Positions 1 through 5,979 of a stretch of 5,979 nt of DNA are shown here, one piece after another. The translations under genes were made by a program, and so were the position numbers. Below the pieces are notes generated by a model. It worked only from the letters and a program-made list of their open reading frames with translations. It was not told the origin of the DNA and ran no database searches. The DNA is taken from the NCBI GenBank assembly GCA_003564775.1, contig PXEI01000471.1, positions 1 to 5,979 on the forward strand. Direction: 5' to 3'. Position 1 is the first letter of the stretch. Each line of letters begins with the position of its first letter. This stretch comes from Spirochaetaceae bacterium. GTDB lineage: Bacteria > Spirochaetota > Spirochaetia > DSM-27196 > SLAA01.

Positions 1-72
1 AAGAGGACAAAACAGACGATCCACGGTGTGAGGGCCTTTTTCACTTCCATATCCGTTACAATTGTCGGCTGA
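1..72 (+). CDS. possible 3' end of an unidentified upstream gene (partial)
   Basis: Frame 1 is open from the window edge to a TGA at 70-72 and would give 23 residues ending in a mildly hydrophobic stretch (AFFTSISVTIVG). The stop lies 5 bases before the mfd ATG, a spacing typical of genes within an operon. I do not recognise the peptide as the C-terminus of any family. The mfd frame is also open through this stretch, so an open frame this short is weak evidence, and the region could equally be an untranslated leader. Confidence 0.2.
   Translation, partial: KRTKQTIHGVRAFFTSISVTIVG
57..62 (+). promoter_or_regulatory. candidate -10 element (TACAAT) upstream of mfd
   Basis: TACAAT matches the sigma-70 -10 consensus at five of six bases. 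No good -35 box lies 16-18 bases upstream; that position reads GCCTTT or similar. Transcription from here would start near base 69 and leave a leader of only about 9 bases before the mfd ATG, too short for a normal Shine-Dalgarno site. It may be a chance match. Confidence 0.2.
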
Positions 73-77
73 ACAGC

Positions 78-3000
78 ATGAAATCATTATTCTACAATCG
101 CATTCTTGAGCGTATTGGCTCCAACGAAGCACTTCGGACTCTGCATCGGCGTTTTGAGCAGATGAGTTTCCCCTTAGAACCCGCCGGGCCTAAGGGAAGC
201 TTTGCCGCGTTTATCTGCGCCGATCTCGTGCACCGGCGAAAGACCGACCTTCTCATTATAACCCCTACAGAGCAAGAGGCCGAGGACCTTCGTGAAGATC
301 TCCAACTCTTTGGTGTGCCAACTCTCCTGTTTCCCGGTTGGGAGACCGCTCCATACCACTCGGTTGCGGTACACTCGCCGGTTTTTGGTCGGAGAGTGCA
401 TGTCCTTTCTGAACTTGCGGCCGGTGCCGCGCGGGTGGTTGTGGCACCTTTGCGAGCGGCACTCACACCCGTACCACCACCTGAGTATATCAGGAGCCGT
501 TCCCAGTCCATTGCGGTTGGAGACACCATAGATCCCCCGATGCTGGCTGAACGCCTGGTGCGTGAAGGGTATCTGCGCGTGCCTCGTGTAGGGCTGCGAG
601 GTGAGTTTGCATTGCGTGGCGAGGTGCTTGATATCTATCCACCCGGATCAACAGAAGGTCTGCGAATAGTTTTTGAGTTTGACGAGATCGAACAGATCAG
701 GCTATTTGACCCGGAGTCACAGAGTTCCACAGGTACGGTTGAGTCTGCGCGGATACACCCCTCACGTGAGATTGTCTGGGACCAAGAGCTGGTGAATCGC
801 TTGCGCGATGTATGGCCGCAGGCCGTCGGCGGTGAGCCTGATGAGGCGGTACTGGAGAGTTTGCTGATTGGAGCCGGACACCCCGGTGAGGAACGCTATT
901 ATCCCCTGGTCTGTGAATCGCAAGCGACCTTGGCCGAGTATTTCGATGCTGCGGTAGTGCTGCTCGACTATGAGCGCCTTAAGAACGGGAGCGAGGCCTA
1001 CACGAAAGAGACCACCAAACTGTACCTGGAAGCAAAACGTGACGGACCGGCCCCCAAGCCTGAGACTCTTTTGCATGCCTTTGAGCGGTTGGAAGAGAGC
1101 TCGAGACTGATCCGTTTCCACACCTTGTCTGACAGAGAGCCCGCCATTCGGTTTGCCTATGATCCTCCACGTTCCTATTTCGGGAACATGGAGTTTTTCC
1201 GAGAGGAGCTGGGGTATCTCCTGGGAGCTGGCTACCAGGTCTATATTCTTGCGGATAATGAAGCTCAGGCGTCCCGTATTGGGCATATGCTGTCTGAGAG
1301 CCTTGAGTCAGGGAAACTTGAGATTCTGCCTGAGAGCATTTCTTCCGGATTTGCGGTGCCGGATGCGAAACTCTGTATAGTCCAGGAGAACGAGATATTC
1401 GGCCGCAGAAAGCGTGTCGCACAGTCGGTGAAGAAGGCCGAGAGCAGTGCAATTGACACCTTTGTGGATCTCTCTCCGGGTGACTACGTGGTGCATGTTG
1501 GGCACGGAATTGGCCGCTACCAAGGCATTAGCCGGATCAAGGCGGCTGGCTTTGAACGTGACTACATGCACCTTGAGTACGCAGGCGGCGAGTACGTCTA
1601 CATCCCTATTGAGCAGGTCAACCTGGTCCAGCGCTACATTGGTCATGGAGGTACGCCGCCACGGCTCGACACTATTGGTGGCAAGAGCTGGGAAAATAGG
1701 AAAAGCAAGGTTCGCAAAAGCGTAGAGGATCTGGCCGAGCATCTTATCACGCTGTACTCGCAGCGCAAGCGTGCCCGTGGGTATGCCTTTCCGCCGGACA
1801 TCGACTGGCAGTACGACTTCGAGGCAGGCTTTCCCTTTGAAGAGACACCCGACCAACTTCGCTGCATTGCCGAGGTCAAACAGGACATGGAAAAGCCGGC
1901 TCCTATGGACCGTTTGGTCTGTGGCGATGTTGGGTACGGGAAGACCGAGACCGCTATGCGAGCGGCTTTCAAGGCCGTCAGTGCCGGGAAGCAGGTTGCG
2001 CTCCTGGCACCAACCACCATACTGGCCGAGCAGCATTATGAGAATCTCAACGAACGTCTCAAGAAGTTTCCGGTCAAAACCGCAATGCTGTCACGCTTTG
2101 TTCCCAAGCCGGAGCAGAAGAAGGCTCTGGCAGCCTTGGCCAAGGGAGATGTAGATCTCATTGTAGGAACGCATCGGATCCTCCAGAAGGATGTGGCTTA
2201 TGCGGATCTCGGGCTCATTATTGTGGATGAGGAGCAGCGCTTTGGCGTGAAGGACAAGGAACGGCTTAAAGAGCTTAAGCATTCAGTTGACAGTCTAACA
2301 CTAACCGCTACACCAATACCCCGAACCCTGCATATGTCGCTGTTGAAGATTCGTGACATGTCTATCCTCCAGACGCCTCCAAACAACCGTTTGCCCATAG
2401 AGACCGTTATTCGGCAGTTCTCGGAAGAGGACATCGCCATGGCCATACAGCGCGAGATTGAGCGCGGCGGACAGGTGTATTTCCTGCACAACCGGATAGA
2501 AACGCTCGGCAACGTGAAACTCTTTATCGAACGGCTCCTTCCGGAAGTTATGGTGGAGGTCGCGCATGGACAGATGTCGCCAAGCCGGCTTGAGGACATC
2601 ATGCATCGCTTTATTCATGGTGGTTTTCAGGTCTTGGTCTCCACAACGATCATAGAGAATGGGATCGATATTCCCAATGTAAACACGATCATTATCGACC
2701 GGGCAGACATGTACGGCGTAGCTCAGCTGTACCAGCTGCGGGGTCGTGTCGGACGCTCGGACAGGCCCGCCTACGCCTACCTGTTCTATCCGGAGGAACG
2801 AGCGTTGTCGGAGCTTGCGATGAAGCGCCTTCAAATCATTTCCGACTATACTGAGCTCGGGTCGGGTTTCAAGATTGCGCTTAAGGATCTGGAGGTAAGA
2901 GGAGCTGGCAACTTGCTTGGAAGTCAACAAAGCGGGGACATCCTTTCCGTCGGCTTTGATATGTATCTTCGGTTGCTCGACGACGCAATACGAGAACTGG

Positions 3001-3467
3001 ATGCCGAGATGGTTGGCGAACCTGAGATTGATGTATACCTCGAGCTTGAGTATTCCGGCTTTATTCCAGATGCCTATATCGACGAAGCTCTGGAGAAGAT
3101 GGCACTTTATAAACGCATTGCGGGAATTGGAAGCGACGACGAGTTAATCTCGGTTGTGGCGGATCTTGAGGATCGTTTCGGGCCGATGCCGGACGAGGTT
3201 CAAAGCTTGCTGTCACTTGCCGAGATACGCATACTTTGCCGCAGGCTGAAGATATCCAGTCTGCGAGAACGTAAAGGTGTTGTTGAGGTTGAGTTCTCAA
3301 AGCTCGTTGAGGTTTCGGTGGATCGTGTGTTGCGCATGATCGAGAGTTCGGGTGGTAAGGTGCGGCTGAATCCTCAGCGCCCCGACGTTCTCCTGCTGGA
3401 TACTGGTGGTGTCGGGCTCAAGGAGAAGTCGGAGTTTATTCGGGGACGTCTGTCGTCTTTGCTATAG
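78..3467 (+). CDS. mfd: transcription-repair coupling factor Mfd (TRCF), complete, 1129 aa
   Basis: Mfd is an ATP-driven DNA translocase in the cytoplasm. It binds RNA polymerase stalled at a lesion, pushes it off the DNA and recruits UvrA to start nucleotide excision repair of the template strand. The length is close to the family norm (E. coli about 1148 aa) and all modules are visible in order. Residues 1 to about 300 form the UvrB-like N-terminal part, with GWETAPY at 87-93 and RGEFALRGEVLDIYPPG from 174; it lacks a Walker A, as is usual for this domain. The CarD-like RNA polymerase interaction domain spans about 462-530 (SPGDYVVHVGHGIGRYQG, then EYVYIPIEQV). The helicase core has FPFEETPDQ at 585-593, Walker A GDVGYGKT at 616-623, DEEQ at 717-720, TATP at 743-746 and QLRGRVGR at 886-893. 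The translocation (TRG) motif RGAGNLLGSQQSG is at 941-953, and the C-terminal TRCF (D7) domain covers about 980-1080. ATG 78 is the first ATG, GTG or TTG codon in this frame within the window. No clear Shine-Dalgarno precedes it. No key motif is missing. Confidence 0.98.
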   Translation: MKSLFYNRILERIGSNEALRTLHRRFEQMSFPLEPAGPKGSFAAFICADLVHRRKTDLLIITPTEQEAEDLREDLQLFGVPTLLFPGWETAPYHSVAVHSPVFGRRVHVLSELAAGAARVVVAPLRAALTPVPPPEYIRSRSQSIAVGDTIDPPMLAERLVREGYLRVPRVGLRGEFALRGEVLDIYPPGSTEGLRIVFEFDEIEQIRLFDPESQSSTGTVESARIHPSREIVWDQELVNRLRDVWPQAVGGEPDEAVLESLLIGAGHPGEERYYPLVCESQATLAEYFDAAVVLLDYERLKNGSEAYTKETTKLYLEAKRDGPAPKPETLLHAFERLEESSRLIRFHTLSDREPAIRFAYDPPRSYFGNMEFFREELGYLLGAGYQVYILADNEAQASRIGHMLSESLESGKLEILPESISSGFAVPDAKLCIVQENEIFGRRKRVAQSVKKAESSAIDTFVDLSPGDYVVHVGHGIGRYQGISRIKAAGFERDYMHLEYAGGEYVYIPIEQVNLVQRYIGHGGTPPRLDTIGGKSWENRKSKVRKSVEDLAEHLITLYSQRKRARGYAFPPDIDWQYDFEAGFPFEETPDQLRCIAEVKQDMEKPAPMDRLVCGDVGYGKTETAMRAAFKAVSAGKQVALLAPTTILAEQHYENLNERLKKFPVKTAMLSRFVPKPEQKKALAALAKGDVDLIVGTHRILQKDVAYADLGLIIVDEEQRFGVKDKERLKELKHSVDSLTLTATPIPRTLHMSLLKIRDMSILQTPPNNRLPIETVIRQFSEEDIAMAIQREIERGGQVYFLHNRIETLGNVKLFIERLLPEVMVEVAHGQMSPSRLEDIMHRFIHGGFQVLVSTTIIENGIDIPNVNTIIIDRADMYGVAQLYQLRGRVGRSDRPAYAYLFYPEERALSELAMKRLQIISDYTELGSGFKIALKDLEVRGAGNLLGSQQSGDILSVGFDMYLRLLDDAIRELDAEMVGEPEIDVYLELEYSGFIPDAYIDEALEKMALYKRIAGIGSDDELISVVADLEDRFGPMPDEVQSLLSLAEIRILCRRLKISSLRERKGVVEVEFSKLVEVSVDRVLRMIESSGGKVRLNPQRPDVLLLDTGGVGLKEKSEFIRGRLSSLL

Positions 3468-3491
3468 TTTGCCTATATTTGTAGCGTCAGG

Positions 3492-3500
3492 TGTGATACT
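3492..3500 (+). promoter_or_regulatory. weak extended -10 candidate (TGTGATACT) in the mfd-ptsP spacer
   Basis: The 80-base spacer between mfd and ptsP contains TGT followed by GATACT, an extended -10 arrangement with four of six hexamer matches. The nearest -35-like sequence, TTGCCT at 3469-3474, is 20 bases away, which is too far for a standard promoter. TATATT at 3474-3479 is an alternative -10 match without a -35. The spacer has no strong hairpin followed by a T-run, so ptsP may instead be read through from mfd. No strong Shine-Dalgarno precedes the ptsP ATG; GGGAAAG at 3533-3539 is the closest purine run. Confidence 0.2.
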
Positions 3501-3547
3501 ATGGGCCCGTTTTTAGGGTCGTATTAAGAATTGGGAAAGCCGGGTCT

Positions 3548-5818
3548 ATGAGAAACGAACGAGACAGTATTGATTTAATTTGGAACGTGGCCGAACTAGC
3601 TGGCTTGTTTGAGAAAAAAAGCACCCTGGAGGGCTTTCTTTCGGATGTAGTCAGATTGATCGCCGAGCACATGCAGTCCGATGTGTGCTCAATTTATCTG
3701 TACGACTCCTTCCGGGACAGTCTGGTATTGCGTGCGAGTCACGGCCTCCAGCTGCCCAACGATAATCAGGTTGAGCTTCGAGTCGGTGAGGGAATCACCG
3801 GGCATTCCTTCGCGGAGCTTAGGCCAATCCGCGAGGCAGATGCCCCAAATAGCCCACACTTTAAGGAAGTTCCGGGATTAAACGAGGAAGAGTTTCGCTC
3901 TTTCTTGGCGGTACCAATTAGACGTGGGCCAAACCGCATTGGAATCATGGTTCTCCAACATCGGGATCCCGATCACTTTAACCAAACCGACACTCGGGCT
4001 ATGCAGGCCATAGCGTCACAGCTTGCCACCACGCTTGAGAATGCGGAAATGCTGATGCAGCTACGGCAAGTAGCTCCGGTACCTCAAAGGCAGTACGAGA
4101 CATCTACACTTTCGGTAGTGCGTGGGCAGTCGGTTTCCGAGGGGTTTGCAGAAGGGCGTTCTGTCCTGCTTGAGGATCGCGCGGTGCAGATATCTACCGG
4201 TGATGACCAAGAATCGGACGAACACGAGGGCCTGAGAAAACTTGCCGAGGCCCTCGAGGCTACCCATAAGCAGCTAGAGAGTCTGCAGCGCGAGATTGAA
4301 GATGATCTCTCGGACGTTGCCTCAATGATCTTTACCGCGCACTTGCTTATGTTGAAAGATCAGGAGTTTGTGGCCGGTATAGAAAGGCATATTCGTAACG
4401 GCTCCGGGCCGCAGACTGCGGTGCGGAGCGTTGTGCACCATTATGTAGAGCTCCTTGCCGGTTCTGCGAATGTTCGCAGTCAGGAAAAGGCGCAAGACCT
4501 CATGGATCTGGAGCACCGCTTACTGCGCAATCTCCAGGGAGCTGTGGATGAAGGTGGTGACTACACTGGACAGGTGGTGTTGGCTGCCGACATCTATCCT
4601 TCCGAGTTGGTGAGGATCGTTGCTCAGAATGCGGAGGGACTGGTCATTTCCGAGGGTGGAGTGACTGCACACATCTCCATTCTGGCCAGATCGCTTGGGC
4701 TTCCGGTTGTTTTGTGCAAGGAACAGCGGGTGTTTGAGCTCCGGGACAATACGCCGGTTATTCTGGATGCTTTTCAAGGAAACCTGTATGTCGACCCAGA
4801 TGACGACGCCCGCCAGCAACTCCGCGGAATGCGTGACTCGGCGCAGAGTGAGAGCGAGGAAGGACGACCTATACCGGAACATGGGTGCACGAAAGATGGA
4901 ACACAGGTTAAGGTTATGGCAAACATCAACCTGGTGTTTGACGTTAAGCTTGCCGGGCGCAACCATGCGGAGGGTATTGGACTCTATCGGAGCGAGTTTC
5001 CGTTTATCGTGCGCAACAGTTTTCCAACAGAGGACGAGCAGTATCATATCTACCGCAAAATCCTGAGCGCGATGCCGGGGTCCGAAACCATCCTCCGAAC
5101 ACTGGACATAGGCGGGGACAAAATGATTACCCAGCCGGGGCCTCCGGAGCGCAACCCTTTTCTTGGCTTCAGGGGAATACGATTCTCGTTGGCTAACACC
5201 GATATCTTCAAGGAGCAGTTGCGTGCAATGCTGCGCGCTGCGGCAGATCAACATGTGCAAATTCTTTTGCCGATGATTTCCTCTGTGGATGAGTTTCGCC
5301 GGTCTCGCGAGATTCTCAACGACTGCTTGGCCGAGCTTGAGTTGGAGCACATACCACATTGTGAAAACCCTGCGCTGGGCATTATGGTGGAGCTACCTTC
5401 GGCGGTCGAGTGCATTGATGAGTTGGCATCCCGCGCAGACTTCCTGAGTATTGGTACCAATGATCTGGTCATGTACATGCTTGCTGTCGACCGGACCAAC
5501 GAACGCGTGGGTGGTATGCATAAGCATCATCACCCGGCGGTCTTACGGGCACTTGCTCGCACTGCCGAGGCCGTTGCGGCGACACCAGAAAAGCTTTCTA
5601 TCTGTGGTGAGATGGCGGCAGACATTCGCATGCTCCCGTTCCTTGTTGGAATTGGTATCCGAAAGCTGTCGGTTGAACCGCGGCTGATCGGAAAGATAAA
5701 GTTTGCGCTGTCTGATATGAGTTTGGATTACGCTCGTCGCACTGCGCTTGAGCTTCTCTCATTGCGAGATATCGCCGAGGTGGAGAAGTACCTTGGCATT
5801 GAACTCAGGCAGGTCTAA
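3548..5818 (+). CDS. ptsP: GAF-domain PEP-protein phosphotransferase, nitrogen PTS enzyme I (EI-Ntr), complete, 756 aa
   Basis: This cytoplasmic enzyme autophosphorylates on a histidine with phosphoenolpyruvate and passes the phosphate to an HPr or NPr carrier, the first step of a regulatory rather than sugar-importing phosphorelay. Length and architecture match E. coli PtsP (748 aa). A GAF sensor spans about 25-165; in proteobacterial PtsP this domain responds to glutamine. The EI N-terminal domain (about 185-430) carries the carrier-binding helices (IFTAHLLMLKD, 261-271) and the phospho-His signature GGVTAH with H375. The C-terminal PEP-binding barrel (about 455-735) keeps YRSEF with R481, RTLDIGGDK with R517, NPFLGFRGIR with R542, E615 in MVELPS, GTNDL with N638 and D639, R649, and the acid-base Cys C686 in ICGEMAAD. 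These correspond to R296, R332, R358, E431, N454, D455, R465 and C502 of E. coli enzyme I, so the enzyme should be active. Two departures from consensus are M642, where the second signature has Gln, and K314, where ERAxD has Arg. No HPr, NPr or EIIA gene is in the window. ATG 3548 gives a normal lead-in to the GAF domain. The N-terminal GAF separates it from sugar-type PtsI. Confidence 0.96.
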   Translation: MRNERDSIDLIWNVAELAGLFEKKSTLEGFLSDVVRLIAEHMQSDVCSIYLYDSFRDSLVLRASHGLQLPNDNQVELRVGEGITGHSFAELRPIREADAPNSPHFKEVPGLNEEEFRSFLAVPIRRGPNRIGIMVLQHRDPDHFNQTDTRAMQAIASQLATTLENAEMLMQLRQVAPVPQRQYETSTLSVVRGQSVSEGFAEGRSVLLEDRAVQISTGDDQESDEHEGLRKLAEALEATHKQLESLQREIEDDLSDVASMIFTAHLLMLKDQEFVAGIERHIRNGSGPQTAVRSVVHHYVELLAGSANVRSQEKAQDLMDLEHRLLRNLQGAVDEGGDYTGQVVLAADIYPSELVRIVAQNAEGLVISEGGVTAHISILARSLGLPVVLCKEQRVFELRDNTPVILDAFQGNLYVDPDDDARQQLRGMRDSAQSESEEGRPIPEHGCTKDGTQVKVMANINLVFDVKLAGRNHAEGIGLYRSEFPFIVRNSFPTEDEQYHIYRKILSAMPGSETILRTLDIGGDKMITQPGPPERNPFLGFRGIRFSLANTDIFKEQLRAMLRAAADQHVQILLPMISSVDEFRRSREILNDCLAELELEHIPHCENPALGIMVELPSAVECIDELASRADFLSIGTNDLVMYMLAVDRTNERVGGMHKHHHPAVLRALARTAEAVAATPEKLSICGEMAADIRMLPFLVGIGIRKLSVEPRLIGKIKFALSDMSLDYARRTALELLSLRDIAEVEKYLGIELRQV

Positions 5819-5825
5819 CACAGCA

Positions 5826-5979
5826 ATGCAGAAAGATGTCTCTCATATTCGAAGTTTTGTAATTCGACAGACCCGGATGAGCGAGTACCAACGACGTAGT
5901 TTTGACACCCTGTATCAGGACTACGCTCTCTCCTTTGGCTCAGAACGGTCGACTCGCGACGAGATCCTGGCAAGCTTCC
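5826..5979 (+). CDS. trmB: tRNA (guanine-N7-)-methyltransferase TrmB, 5' part only (51 codons)
   Basis: TrmB uses S-adenosylmethionine to make 7-methylguanosine, usually at position 46 in the variable loop of tRNA. The visible 51 residues start MQKDVSHIRSFVIRQTRMSE. The IRSFVxRQxRM(S/T)xxQ pattern is the characteristic N-terminal segment of the family (E. coli has IRSFVRRQGRLTKGQ). The SAM-binding Rossmann domain would lie beyond the window edge and cannot be checked. The ATG is 7 bases after the ptsP stop, which suggests co-transcription and perhaps translational coupling. The ribosome site is weak (AGG at 5811-5813). An in-frame TTG at 5799 would overlap ptsP by 20 bases and add nine residues; I prefer the ATG because the family motif begins close to it. 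Confidence 0.85.
   Translation, partial: MQKDVSHIRSFVIRQTRMSEYQRRSFDTLYQDYALSFGSERSTRDEILASF

Noticed and set aside
78..980. Absence of a Walker A motif in the UvrB-like N-terminal part of Mfd
   Set aside because: Loss of ATP-binding residues in this module is a known general property of Mfd; the active Walker A is in the C-terminal motor at residues 616-623.
1308..2036. Open frame of 242 codons on the minus strand
   Set aside because: It lies wholly antisense to the conserved RNA polymerase interaction and helicase region of mfd, has no recognisable motif, and overlaps other antisense open frames. It is best explained as a shadow of mfd codon usage.
2226..2237. DEEQ in Mfd motif II instead of the DEEH of E. 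coli
   Set aside because: As I recall, DEEQ also occurs in Mfd of other bacteria such as Bacillus, so this is normal family variation and not a defect.
2264..2280. Perfect inverted repeat GCTTAA-5 bases-TTAAGC
   Set aside because: It sits inside the conserved mfd coding region just after DEEQRFGV, encodes normal RLKELK residues, and has no T-run. It is probably a chance result of repeated Leu-Lys codons.
2301..2930. Open frame of 209 codons on the minus strand
   Set aside because: It is fully antisense to the second helicase lobe and TRG region of Mfd, which are strongly conserved on the plus strand. The translation shows no family features.
3503..3518. GGGCCC palindrome and CCC/GGG pairing around GTTTTTA as a terminator between mfd and ptsP
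   Set aside because: The stem is only three G-C pairs and the T-run is in the loop rather than after the stem, so it does not meet the form of an intrinsic terminator.
4520..5359. Open frame of 279 codons on the minus strand, the longest antisense frame
   Set aside because: It is opposite the phospho-His and PEP-binding domains of PtsP. Its length is notable, but the product is low in recognisable structure, shows no domain, and has no supporting neighbours on that strand.

Overview
The window is an ordinary, densely packed bacterial chromosome segment in which everything reads on the + strand. Two complete genes fill almost all of it: mfd (transcription-repair coupling factor) and ptsP (GAF-domain enzyme I of the nitrogen-type phosphotransferase system). 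The start of a third gene, trmB (tRNA m7G46 methyltransferase), runs off the right edge. Base composition looks moderately G+C-rich. I saw no insertion sequence, phage gene, CRISPR array, rRNA or tRNA gene.

Layout: bases 1-77 are a short leader that may hold the last codons of an unidentified upstream gene and a weak -10-like element. Bases 78-3467 are mfd. Bases 3468-3547 form an 80-base spacer with no convincing terminator and a weak extended -10 candidate. Bases 3548-5818 are ptsP. After a 7-base gap, trmB starts at 5826 and is cut at 5979.

Taxonomy cannot be fixed from sequence alone. The mfd-ptsP-trmB order is not that of E. coli, where ptsP lies with rppH and lgt. The overall protein character would suit a free-living spirochaete or another Gram-negative-type lineage outside the Enterobacteria. 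This is a low-confidence impression.

The three genes do not form one pathway. Mfd removes stalled RNA polymerase and recruits UvrA. PtsP starts a PEP-dependent regulatory phosphorelay whose GAF domain probably senses nitrogen metabolites. TrmB modifies tRNA. Same-strand orientation and tight spacing suggest ptsP and trmB are co-transcribed, possibly with mfd. I found no new system. The most concrete oddity is a substitution in the second PEP-utilizer signature of PtsP (Met at the usual Gln position), with the other recognisable catalytic residues intact.
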